Positions 35,655 to 46,576 of a DNA stretch of 64,000 nt are shown here, in pieces. Every line of letters begins with the position of its first letter. Within the stretch, counting starts at the first letter, position 1. Under the pieces are notes generated by a model, which did no database searches, was not told where the DNA came from, and was given only the letters and a program-made list of their open reading frames with translations. Both the position numbers and the translations under genes were made by a program. The stretch spans positions 3,286,001 to 3,350,000 of the forward strand of contig JAVFKD010000004.1 of assembly GCA_036429605.1 (NCBI GenBank), in the 5' to 3' direction. The DNA comes from Cladobotryum mycophilum. Lineage: Eukaryota; Ascomycota; Sordariomycetes; Hypocreales; Hypocreaceae.

Positions 35655-38051
35655 GGTTACAAGACCACAAAGCTAGGGCGCACTACGAGCTACCGGAAAG
35701 AGCTAGACACCGGAAGACAAATTTTCCCACAAACTGACACGGTACGACTTGATATCAAAGTCCAACAAGAAGATATTGTTGGAGAAGCGAGACTTGTCCA
35801 TCCTTGGCGTTGGAAGGTGTTGAGGGTAATTCAAAAGATACCATAGGGCTTGGATTTATGGGCGATGCAGATATCACTTCTTCTTCTTTTATTTTTCCCC
35901 ACAACCTGCTGGGCGGGAAGGGGGCCGACTGACGGTTTCCGGCCCTAATACATTGAGCATGCAAGATGGGAGGCATGGTTCACACTACGTGCTTATCTCC
36001 AAGCATCTTACTGATTTATGACGGTTTGGGGTTTAGGATATGGTTCTGGTTCTGGTTCTGGCTAAGGGAGGCAGGGTTTTGATTTCTATTTCTTGGATGT
36101 CTTGCAGCTGTATTGTGAGGAAGTGTTAGCGAGGTTCAGGCTAATAGCCAGTCCTTTACCTTCACCTTTTAGTGTTGCGGGGTAGCAACGAATGCTGAAT
36201 GTTGGGATATTAGCGACTAGTCATCATAATGAGCATTATAATTGTACTACTACCTATGACCCAGATCAAATGGACCCAGACTCAGAAGAAGGCCGGTTCA
36301 TTGTTTCAAGGATCCATTTTTGACGCCAGTGGTCTCGTCTCTTCTTAGTTGAATCCAGTTCTAGGAACCTTGGCTTGTTCTCCAAGCGCCGAATTCTGCC
36401 CGGGTCCCGTATGTACTCAAATTGATTGGGACTCTGTTGGTGGGAGAATAATTATACCGTAATTATTGCATTGCATGCCTAGGAGCGTGGGATGATGGGA
36501 GCTAAAGGGTCCCATTTCTACCCAACTTGGCCAAGTGGAGATTGGATTTCTTAGGAGGCCGAACATGTTCGGACCAGTCAATCCGGAAATACCGGGGTGC
36601 TGTCCAGGCGTCTAGATTGGCTGTTGGCTTTGCTCCCCGTCCTTTTTTGTCCTTTTGTTTTTGTTTTTCTTTTTCTTTTTCTTTTTTCTTCTGGTGCACA
36701 GTCCACAAGGAGGAGAAAATGTGTCTCGGTCTAGAAAAAGCAGGCAAATGGTTTTGATGGCGGGATTGTATATGTACCTACTCCGCACGAGAGAGATGCC
36801 GCGGAGAAACAGAATGGGGTTTTGTTTTTGGTGGATTTAAATTCCCATTCAGATGCAACACGGAATTCGCCCATTTTTGTTTCTTCTTGCATGTACTACC
36901 AAGTAACACTTCGGAACTGTCCCAGAAAAAGCGACACGGATATTGACAGGGGCGGGGAGGAGCGGGGTGTTTTTTGCTTCCTTTTTCTTGTCTTGCCTTG
37001 TCATCTCTTCTCTGATCTTGTGAGCATCATCGTGAAAGGTTAGTCAAATGTCGTTTGTTTGGAATCGGTACGGTTGGCGTCGAATGTTCAATGCCCTTTA
37101 TCCGTAGTGTAGATGCTTGTGGCTTGTGGTCTATCCCATCCCATCTCTATCTTACAAGCAGGCCGACGCACGCATCCTGCAGTCTCACCGACAAAGGGTT
37201 GATACGCTCCTGCAATCACGACTCCCCCTGTCCAGGTGGTGAAGCTCCGGGGTGGCATTGGTGAAATCATCCAAGGCAAATAAAGAAATCGATAATTGCC
37301 AATATCGCCTCTCGTTACAGCCTACTGATTTCATAGGGCTATTTAAAGCATGCGTGCTTGCGAGTGTGTGTGTGTAGAGAAAAACGAATGTCATTCCTAT
37401 TATGAGGCTGTCGTGGAATGTGAGTGTTGCGTGTTGCGTGTTGCGTGTGAGTGTGAGTGTGCGAGCGTGAGCGCAAATGTGGATGGATGGATGGTGTGGG
37501 CGCGGATGCTGTGCATTAGCCACACAGACTTCGTCGATCGCTTGGATGTAGCTCTTGCAGACAGCCATCGAAGAATAGCTGCCACGATCTGAGTTTTTTC
37601 TTTTCTTTCCCTTTTCCTTTCTGCATGGACCTGTCTGAGTTATGGACCCCCGTCCCATTTCCCATCCCTTGTCGGTGGGTCGTTTGCAGGGGCCGGCCAC
37701 ACATTTCGGCTGGGTTGTCTCCTCCGGCGGCGGGTGTGGCGAGTGAGTTGCGCGTTGGGTGGCGTGTGCGGCGAAGATGTGTCTGCTGGCCTTGTTGCAA
37801 AGGTACTTCCCCGTGGCTCGTGTGAGAGAGGGGGTGTCGTTAAAGATGCATGGAATGGAACCACACAGCAAACCCATGAACCCACCAAGGGTACGGTCGG
37901 AGTATGGAACGGAGAAGTAGTACAAGTACTTACAGACACGCGAGAGTCTGTGTCAGTGGCCGACCGGATATTGTCCGAATGAACTGTAACAAAACAAAAA
38001 CACAAAAAGCAGCATACCTAACTTGTAGTATTATTTGCATAAAAGGACCAG

Positions 38052-38080
38052 GCGAGGGGAGGGGAGGGGAAAGGAGGGGG
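38052..38080. repeat. AGGGG repeat, G-quadruplex pattern
   Basis: Three GGGG runs separated by single A, then AAAGGA and G5, on the plus strand. This fits a four-run G-quadruplex pattern. It is intergenic. Confidence 0.8.
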
Positions 38081-41018
38081 TCTCGCATCAGTCAAACAAG
38101 TGGCAACAAACTGCGACAAGTGACTCGTAAAACTGCATCTTCTCTGACCGGCTCCGATAAAACATGCGTCCGTCTTCATCGAGATGCCACCTCTATGGAT
38201 GTTTAACCACCAATTGGCGTCACATAGCTGCAAGGGCTTTCAGATTCAGATTGGTGCGCATGGAACCGCGACCTGGTTGAGCCAGTCAACTAATCCACCT
38301 GACCAGAAGTTGAAACAGGGACCGACAGGATCAACGACATTTCGACACCGTCATTACTGACGTGAGCCATATATCAGTAACATTAAATCAAAACAAGCTC
38401 GGGTCGTTGAATGTTGATTGCAGCATTTGCGCTAATTCGATCTGTTCTTCCTACGTCAACCAACTTCATCAAAGCTGAAAGGAATTAATCAGGCCACTTA
38501 ATTTCGTCAACATCAGCTTTTCATCATCTCAAGGGTAGAAGTTCGAATGAGAGTGTTTCTCATGTGCCTGTCATTATAAGAGTGAAATATAGCATGGATT
38601 GATAGTTCAATCACTAAAAAGCAAATGCTACTCCGCATCATGGGTAGGAAATGTTGGATCCGTCACCAGTTGTCCTTTGCATGCTGCAAACTGTCACAAG
38701 GGTATTGTCTGATCCGAGGAAAAGAGGCTTGAGACTGATGGACAGCACCAGCCACTTTACCTGACAGCGAAGAAAAAGCAAAACACATACAACTGCCAGT
38801 CACGTCAAACCGCTACTTGTGGCCAAGGCTTGTTCAAATAACTTCTGCCAATGTGCCGTCTGGGAAGTAGACGGATGGCTGATCGGTCTAGACCTTCGCT
38901 TGGCCATATCAGGTCCGGGAGCTGGTGGTATGTCGCTTCTACCAGCAACCGCTCAGAGAAGCAACCGCGCTGCGAGTGTCGCAATCGTGATTACTGATAG
39001 CTAGTCAGCATAATGGCCGAGAAAACGTATCATCCTTCGGACGACCAAAAGAATAGCTTATAGAGAACTCTAACGCCGTGGTTCTCATACAAACATCAGC
39101 CAGCCTCGAATAGTACTTGGCAATCTAAAATTGATGCAAACATCGTGAACTTACGTAAACAAAATCCAGCATAGGCGTGCCGCGAAGCTCATACCATCCC
39201 TTGCAAAGTTGCTTTTTTTCCTTCACCGAAAAGCGGTAATTAGGATTAGTGAATCAATGGGAGGCCGCCAGCCTGGCTCACCTGTCGTCGGAGATCCAAG
39301 CTTCAAGGCTGGTGTGCTTTGGCGATCTATCCCGAGACTCGGTTGTGTTCGGCACGGCGATCTTGTGTGGGGCTCTGGTGGGCAACTAACATCGGCGACA
39401 CCGGAAGAAGCAATTAACTTTATCTTGCAAGTGACTTTGTTTTGTTTGTCTTGACTGCGCCACGTCCTGGTTTCTGAATGCTGGGAGACAGAATCAAGCA
39501 CCACCCATCCCCCGCATTCTCCTTGACTTGACCCCAGTCATGGAACTTCGCCCACGATCCGCGTCGCGGTGAGTAAAGATAAGGTGATCACTGTGATCAT
39601 CGCAGCTTAGTGTCTGAATCTAGGCCTGTCGAAGTTCGAGACCGTTTGAAAGTTTTAAGGATCACCACATCAATCAGGGCTTTGACAGTTGTCCCCCTCA
39701 GCTGGCCATGGGTGTTTTACCGTGGCGCCCTGGAGGATTGGTGCCTCTAGAGCCTATTCAAACTTTGAGTTTGCTCTAGGCCGGCGTTGCCCATGCCGAT
39801 CTTACTGTTTGATCGATTCGCCACCGCTGAGGTCAAGCAAAAGCCTACGCCACGTGTAAACTAGATTCCCGCAGGCTCCGCGCATCGTTGAGTCGGCGAA
39901 TAACGGTCGAAATGGCTGACGGGTTGAGGGAAAGGCGCCCTTGGCAAGTTCAACGGTTTGCTCAGGTTCTGGGTTCGGTGTGCATGACTTGTTTCGGCTC
40001 TGATGGTCTAGCAAATGAGCGACAGTGCCGATAAAGTTGCGCGATTCACGGCAAACCTTATGGGCTCTGGCGATGAAAAGAGGTTTCTAGCTGCCTTGCG
40101 CCAAACTATCAGCTCATGCATAACATTACCTCCACCAACACTCAACGGGCAGCCAGAGCTGTTTAGTGAAGGTTCTGGGGCAACGTGGCATACAATTGAC
40201 TCGAGTCCCAAAGCCAGTCCCAAAGTGACGGGCCGTCGCTTCGGACGCCATTCCCAACAATAGAGAACCCGCTGAGCGGTATTGCTAAAGTCAGAGAATG
40301 GGTTTCGCTTGTCCATGACCCGAAAAGTCGTTTGTATATCGTCAGCTTGCGTCGGATTGCGAGAGAGAGGCTGGTCGGTGGCTTTGTGATATACCAAGAT
40401 CTGTCCAGAAATCCGTGGGGAAATGGACACTGACTCGTGTACAGGCAAGAATTCTATGGACTAATGGTGTCAAAGGTGGTCTTGGTTTTGTAGCGAGTTG
40501 AGTTTATTGTGAAGAATTTGCCTCAACAAGTGGCAGTAGGCGAGTTTGGTAAAGTCATGGCCGCCCTTGAGGGCAGGAGCCCCTAGTAACGTGGAGGATC
40601 CTCCTATTGCACTTGACATCCTTCACTCATGGAAACCGCGACCGGTGAGTAGGTAGTACACAGTTCCCAAGGCAATGACGCAATGTCATTTTGCAGTAGT
40701 CTTTTGCTACCTATGAAGTAGCGTATGCACCCAGTCTTTGTCTTCATAATGGCATTTTATAAGACATCAATCGAGTCCCCGTGATACTTTGCATTTTGAT
40801 ATCCATGCCGTCCAAGCTATCAATTGATTCAATGCTTCTTTTTGCGAAGCAACTTGTGCGTGCCAGAAGGTTGAGGGGAAGAGGTAGGACGGAGGACGGT
40901 CAAGTCACGAGCATAGTTGACGGTACGGTGCTTGGATTGTGGTAATATATAAGCATGACAGTAACAACTTGAAAACTGCATTAATCTCCGTCCCCATTTT
41001 TTTTACTAACCGGGGCTC

Positions 41019-41434
41019 TGTTACGCCTATATACGCACCCAGTTCCTCGCGTGACGGGTCACATAACCCCCGTGGAACATACGGTCCCCTAAGAGTGAGC
41101 GAGAGATGAGGCAAGGTTACTATATGAGTTTATAAGTTTTAGATATCTGGCCCCTTCCATAGTAACAGTGATCCTATATCTTGATCATCAAGCCTGGTTT
41201 TCGCCAGCAGTCAGGGGATTGACGCCAACAGGAGTCACAGAGTTTGCCCCATGACTAGTTTAACACAATAAATAGGCTGCATAGGTCGTAGTGTATTAAA
41301 GGGGAGATTAGAGACTAATAAAGTCTTTGATTCTGTTATTACTCTGCGATTCTACCACGAAGTTACTGCGCGACCTCGGACGACCTCTCTCTCCAGACCT
41401 CTTCAATTCCCTTCTACTACCCATGTCTTTAACA
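41019..41434. mobile_element. Possible solo LTR (TGTTA...TAACA ends)
   Basis: A 416-base segment has 5-base inverted ends, TGTTA and TAACA, of the TG...CA type used by fungal LTR elements. Inside are TATA-like (CTATATACGC) and polyadenylation-like (AATAAA, AATAAAG) sequences in LTR-like order. I see no 5-base target duplication (flanks GGCTC and ATTGC differ) and no neighbouring gag-pol, so it may be an old solo copy or a coincidence. Confidence 0.3.
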
Positions 41435-41920
41435 ATTGCTTTGACATGAATACTGAGCCAAGAGAAACATATAAGCTTTTAGTTTCGGATAAGATAAACA
41501 GAGGACGGAGCTTGACCAGTCCTAAATCGTTTCTAATATCCTCGAAATTCAAACTTCAGTAGTATCCCAACGTTTGAGATCAGGGAGGGAGTTTTGAGCA
41601 TGGGGAGGCCTAGAGCTTTCATGCCCTCTTCTTATTGGCGAATGTATTTTGAATAACATTATCACCGAACGCATATGAAATAATAATGGACGACAGAGAT
41701 CACGGAGGACGGCTTCAAATCCATAATTACCAAGAGGATAGCCAACACAAGCCGCAGGTAATGTATTCCCAGGATCCAGATTCTCTTGCACGAATTACCT
41801 ATGAATGATTTGAAAAATACCACGTTTACCGTTTAATCACACACAAAAAAAGAAAAAGGAAATGAAAACATAGATATACAGTGAGCCAGCATCATCCGAT
41901 GATATTACAGTTCGTGCGTT

Positions 41921-41977
41921 GGTTTTTTTTTTTTTTTTTCTTTCTCTTTTTTGTGTGTGTTTGTGTGTGTGTGTGTC
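41921..41977. repeat. Poly-T run followed by GT tract
   Basis: About 18 T, then a T-rich stretch, then GTGTGTTTGTGTGTGTG. It is intergenic. Confidence 0.85.
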
Positions 41978-42093
41978 CTTGTTGCTGAAAACTAGCCATT
42001 GGCTTGGAAATAAATCATCCTCTCTCTCTGCTAATTAAACTAAGTTTTACAGACAGCAGATGGTGTGAGGAACAAAGAAGAGCAAAAAAGAAA

Positions 42094-42199
42094 TGTCCTC
42101 GGTGAGGCTCGAACTCACGACCTTCAGATATCCCAATCTAATGATTGGATCATATTAGAAATATGAGACTGACGCGCTAACCAACTGGGCCACGAAGAC
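42094..42199 (-). tRNA. tRNA-Met (CAT anticodon, elongator type) with a 32-base intron
   Basis: On the minus strand the exons are 42199-42162 and 42129-42094, with the intron at 42161-42130 directly after position 37, the standard eukaryotic place. The acceptor stem pairs GTCTTCG with CGAGGAC over seven pairs (one G-T). The anticodon loop is CTCATAA within TCAGT...TCTGA, the same arm as in yeast and human elongator tRNA-Met. The T arm is GTGAG-TTCGAGC-CTCAC. A T-rich tract with T6 follows the 3' end, as expected for RNA polymerase III termination. The D stem has a C12-C23 mismatch. The mature tRNA is 74 bases without CCA. Confidence 0.95.
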
Positions 42200-43839
42200 G
42201 CTTTTGATGGGAGGGCTTTAGCACTGACGGTCTATAAAGGCTGGGCTGCACTGAAACCTGGTTTGAACAACAGGACTGTGCATCTAACTGTGAATGTTCT
42301 AACATCAAGGTCAAAGAGCAACCAATGCATTAGTATTCAACCTTTTTTTTTAATAAAAGGCGTCGATATTTAGATTGACTCCTATCTCAAGCATACCATA
42401 TTGGGATCCATGTCAGTAAGAAGGGCTCATGTTGAATTTTTTTAGGTTTATTCACTTTGATCAGCCAAGACGATAGCTACCCTGTACAGACCGGAGTCAT
42501 AGACGGTGAGATTGAGTAACATCACATGAATGCCCAGAATAAACCTCATGAAAATTAATTGTCTGCCTAATGAAATTACTGTAAATCAGAAGTAATATTA
42601 CTATTACATACTCAGAACAATGTGCATTTCATGGATACGGAGAAAAGAAAAGAAAAGAAAGTCGAGTCAAATATCGCTTACGTCCAGTATGCCTCATTTG
42701 GGCAACACCACGTTTAAATACAAAGACTAGTCAGTGCCTTATTAAAACTACTTGTAGGATTATCACCATGTTTGGCCAAGAACGTGTGCACCTTTCAGCA
42801 TGGAAGGGCAGCATCCGCGGGCTCGACGGTGTCAGGGTCCCGATCTCTTGACTCAAAATAGGAAGCCGATGCGAGCCAGCGAATTGAAAACGATTGACGC
42901 AACTGAGACCCCCGGCTTATTCTTTTTTGGGTTGGTTGGTTGGTGTGTCTCTGCCGCTATATTCTGCTCGTGCCGGTATTACTTATTTAGCGGGCGCGCT
43001 GAGCCTAAACGCGAAAACAAGCATAATCAGATGTTGTGGATTCATCTTTATTATTTTCTGGATGAGGTAATGGCCGCTTCATAACGGTCAAACAAATCCT
43101 GCTGTTCCTTTAATGCAGTATAATAATATGAGCACAAAATGCAAATAAAATAAAATAAAATAAAATAAAAAGACTATTGCTCAGAATGACATCCAGAAAC
43201 AAAGATCGCATCATCTAATATACCTGTACTGTACCGTACCTAAAGATCTGCGCATATAAGTGGCTATACTGCATCATCAACATCAACCAGCCCCCTCCTC
43301 TCCCAATCATCATCACCAGCATGCGCTGATACCAAAGATCACACGGCACTTAGAAGTAGCTTCCAGGGGGTCTCAGCCTTGTTCACCAACTTGGCTCCAG
43401 TAAACGCACGAGCTTCCATCACGAAGGATCCCCTCTTCATTGCCGTCTTTCCGACCTTTGACTCACCAGACCGCTGATCCTCTACAAAATCTACTGCGCA
43501 CATTGTCCTGAATGAGCCCTGACGACAGCGACCCATTCAGCCCCGTCAGCCCATTCCCGCTCCCCTAAAATGACGGGGACCCAATGATGAGATTCCAACG
43601 TCCACGTTGGAGCCCTTGATTAGTGGCAAGGCATGTCTCTCCCCTAAAAAAAAAAAGCTGCTCCATGCGCGCGAAGGAACATGACAACGAAGATGGCGTT
43701 GGTTCATGTACAGGTAAGCTTCTGTTCATGTATTTAATGGGTAAGCGTTCCCAGGTCCTTTTTCTCTCTCCCCCCGAGTACGAGACTGAGACCATGAAGA
43801 TAGCTTCAAATACAAGATATATTCAACCTTTCCACAGCC
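42200..43839. other. Gene-free 1.6 kb between tRNA-Met and the seven-segment membrane protein
   Basis: AT-rich, with AAAAG (42643-42660) and AAAAT (43145-43171) pentanucleotide repeats. Short ORFs at 42800-43084 (+) and 43339-43536 (-) lack recognisable domains and are not called. The segment just before 43840 should hold the promoter of the membrane-protein gene. Confidence 0.5.
43145..43171. repeat. AAAAT pentanucleotide microsatellite
   Basis: Five tandem copies of AAAAT/TAAAA on the plus strand. It is intergenic. Confidence 0.9.
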
Positions 43840-45187
43840 ATGGCTGACATTGCTCACTTGATTCTTGGGCGCGAAGAGGGCAGCGCAGAATGTGAGTTTG
43901 TCGGAGAAGGTATGGCAGACATTGCTGGCATTGGAGTAAGTCTCTCTCTCTCTCTCTCTCTACTTCATCCTATCGCAACCCCAACCCCAAACTCAACCCC
44001 ACCACCACCACCACCATCCACCATCAATCATCCATCATACGTCCCTGTCACTGTCACCATTACTGGCTTCTAACATAAAAACCCTTGAAATAATAGATCA
44101 TTGTCGGATTCGTCGGCCAAGCTCTCATCTCCCTCAGCCTCGCATGCTGGGTCTTCTTACTGTCCAAGCACGGCAACTTGGACGTGCTGCACGATGAGGG
44201 AACCGTCGAGTATGCGATTGCGCGCAAGCGACTTGAGTGCGTGTTGGACATTCTCATGGTCGGCAATGATATCCAGATGCTCCTGGGGTCTTCCTACATG
44301 ATTACCGTTTTTGCTTCCGGCGACACCATTGACTTGTACCATCTACACTTGGTCTTTGACATTGTGAGCTTCGTTGGGTAAGTTCTCTTTCTGAACAACA
44401 AACCTGCTTCTCATATATCCATTACTGATGAAAACATCTGCTGCTGCTTTAGACCCTCCAGTGCCGCCGCCCTCATCTGCTGGACCTTTTGCAACGCCAA
44501 ACTATCCCCATCCAAAACCAGCACGTCCCGCAAACTCAAACTACCCTCCCGCTCCGCCCACTGGACCCCCGTCACCGCGGTGTCTACATCTTCGCCGTCA
44601 TGTACCTCGCCCTCCTCATCTTCGTCTGCCAGCGCCTCAATGAGTGGTCCCCCGACCACGAACCAGGCCGCTGCTACCACGCCCACCTCGTCACCCATCC
44701 CGGCGCCACCCACCCCTTCGCCGACAGGATCTACATCATCATCACCGGGATCTGGACGCTGCTCACCACCCTCGCCGCCGCCTTCTTCGGCGCGCGCTGG
44801 CGCCACTCGGTGCTCATCCTGGCGACGCTGCAGTTCCCCGTGCACCTGTACATGGCTCTGGCGCTGCGCACGGCGAACCAGGGTAAGCTCGCTGGCGAGG
44901 AGGAGCATGAGAATGGTTGGGACTTTGGCCAGACGACGGCCGTTCTCTTGCTTGCCATGGCCGTGCGAGAGCTTCTGAGCAAGGGTTGGGAGTTTTACGC
45001 CTTCGAGCGAGACGTTAGGAAGGATGGATTGAAGAAGACGCCGAGTGGTGCCACGCAGTTGATTCCCGCGAGAGAGCTTAACGATCTGGAATATCGGGGC
45101 TCAGGAGGAGTATATTACGATGAAGGATATAATCATGTAGAAGGGGGAGCGCCGTATGTGAAACCAGCTGTGCAGGGCCCCAAGTAA
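43840..45187 (+). CDS. Uncharacterised fungal membrane protein with seven hydrophobic segments
   Basis: Not assigned to a named family; similar uncharacterised membrane proteins are, to my knowledge, common in Sordariomycetes. Exons are 43840-43935, 44097-44377 and 44453-45187; with one added base the total is 1113, 370 residues. A short N-tail (about 32 residues, acidic) is followed by hydrophobic segments FVGQALISLSLACWVFLL, DIQMLLGSSYMITVF, LVFDIVSFV continuing into ALICWTF, VYIFAVMYLALLIFV, IIITGIWTLLTTLAAAFF, VLILATLQFPVHLYMAL and AVLLLAMAV. A hydrophilic C-tail of about 75 residues ends the protein. The exon 3 frame changes at the C5 run 44566-44570; C6 joins SRSAHWTPRHRGVYIF. Intron 1 contains CT, CCAACC and ACC repeats. 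The seven-segment layout would suit a receptor-like or transporter protein, but no function can be claimed. Confidence 0.75.
43936..43961. repeat. CT microsatellite at the start of intron 1
   Basis: About 10 TC units directly after the GTAAG donor of the seven-segment membrane-protein gene. Strand slippage here would not affect coding. Confidence 0.85.
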
Positions 45188-45701
45188 AGTCGGGAATAAA
45201 GCAAAAAAGGAAGATAGAGAGAGATAGAGAGAGAAAGAGGAGTAAACGAACGTTGGGAGCACAAAATGATGATTATTCTTACGACATATACAAAGGCAAG
45301 CTTGGATAGACCTGTTTAATTTACATCAATTCTAATTTATTCCTATTTATTTGTCTCTTCTCCATAGACTTATATTCCACTTTGTCGCATGCCGATGAGT
45401 GAGGCGTAAGCGTTGCTACCAAAACCATCGTTCTTCACATTATCATCACTTCAAAAAATTTTTTACTTGCATAATAAATTCACGCGTGCTGTGTTTTATA
45501 TCCAGCGATACACTTCTTTGTTATTGTTAAAATAGTACCATTGTCTCTGGTATGCTTTGTGTCTCTCCACATACAATGGCGGGCTAATATGATCTCTTTT
45601 TATCTTTCTGTCTTCATCAGCTCTTTCTACACCAAACTCCAGCATCATCTCCAAATTTTGCATCTACAGAAGAAGAAGAAAAGAAAAGGGAAGGGAAAAA
45701 A
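45188..45701. other. Spacer of 514 bases after the seven-segment membrane protein
   Basis: AT-rich 3' flank with a GATAGAGA tract at 45215-45240 and AATTT-rich sequence; it then becomes CT-rich and finally purine-rich immediately before the ATG at 45702. No other feature seen. Confidence 0.45.
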
Positions 45702-46121
45702 ATGATTGTCTTAGACGCCATTCTCACGCTCGATTCAAGGATCCACCCGATTTTGGCTTACATTCTCCACCACACAATCTTCCCTTTAGCCGCCATCTAC
45801 TACTTCTACAAACTTATTTCATCAAAACATCGGCAGCTGGGGGATAAGGCCGTCGTATTCACATTATGTCACATAATAAGACAATGCAACGTCTTGCCAT
45901 TGTACTTTGCAACCGCTTTTGCTCATGCAGCAATAACAGGAGTGGTCATCATCAGCATCTGGTGTCTTTTTGCAGCCGCCTCTGCTTTGGTCATGGCCGT
46001 GAAACTGCCTATTCGGACACATCACTACCAAAGCAGTAGGGCTACAACGGCAGAGAATGGCTGCTCTTGGCTCAATACACCAATATCGCCGGGGGCAACT
46101 TCGAATCATTCCGACATATAG
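45702..46121 (+). CDS. Small predicted membrane protein, hypothetical
   Basis: 139 codons starting at an ATG directly preceded by a purine-rich leader (AAGAAAAGGGAAGGGAAAAA), a common layout for fungal translation starts. The translation contains two or three hydrophobic stretches (IHPILAYILHHTIFPLAAIYYF, then VLPLYFATAFAHAAITGVVIISIWCLFAA) and a hydrophilic C-tail of about 35 residues. No family is recognised. A CT-rich promoter-like segment lies about 80 bases upstream. It follows the seven-segment membrane-protein gene on the same strand. It could be real or a chance ORF; the membrane-segment pattern and leader favour real, and the lack of any known homology counts against. Confidence 0.4.
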   Translation: MIVLDAILTLDSRIHPILAYILHHTIFPLAAIYYFYKLISSKHRQLGDKAVVFTLCHIIRQCNVLPLYFATAFAHAAITGVVIISIWCLFAAASALVMAVKLPIRTHHYQSSRATTAENGCSWLNTPISPGATSNHSDI

Positions 46122-46576
46122 GCGTATCAGGGTGTGGCATTTTACCTACCTCGACGCTTCTTCGACAGGCTAGAGGCTGGGGCTGTTATCTTGACAAATT
46201 ATTAATAATGGTAGAGGTGATTGGGGAATCATAGATATACTAGACCATTGGGAAATCTCAAACATATTCTGCCCCCTTAATCAAGGAGCGATATCATGGC
46301 GTGTCACTTTCCATTGCAAGTTACTCGCTTCCCTTTACATTCATCACCGGGACAAGACAATCCAGTGGTATCATTGTTATGTGTCATTTTCCAAACATTT
46401 ATTGTACTGCGATGGGGCAGATCTTGCGCTAAGCCAGGATTCCTAGCTGCCATTTGATCTAGCAGCTGTAAAACTATTCCACAAGGTTATTCTCTCATCG
46501 TCCTTGACGAACGCTTTAGATCGACAGATCTCCCCCTTTGCATAACTGCCCCGCGCTGTCCACTGAGGATAAATCA
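46122..46576. other. Spacer of 455 bases before the eIF2A stop
   Basis: The shared 3' flank of the small ORF (+) and eIF2A (-), AT-rich. Nothing else seen. Confidence 0.45.

Larger units (their letters stand above)
35655..42093. other. 6.4 kb gene-poor region
   Basis: No supported protein gene. The first few hundred bases are the 3' flank of the CP2 gene. Contents: a TTTTC tract (36655-36685), GTGTTGC repeats (37424-37462), a G-rich AGGGG block (38052-38080), a possible solo LTR (41019-41434) and a T18 plus GT tract (41921-41977). Weak ORFs at 40015-40263 (+) and 41549-41791 (-) are recorded but not called as genes. Confidence 0.5.

Noticed and set aside
40015..40263. 82-codon plus-strand ORF starting MSDSADKVARFTANLM
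   Set aside because: Looks mildly protein-like, but a 146-codon ORF lies on the opposite strand and no homology is recognised; not enough to call a gene.
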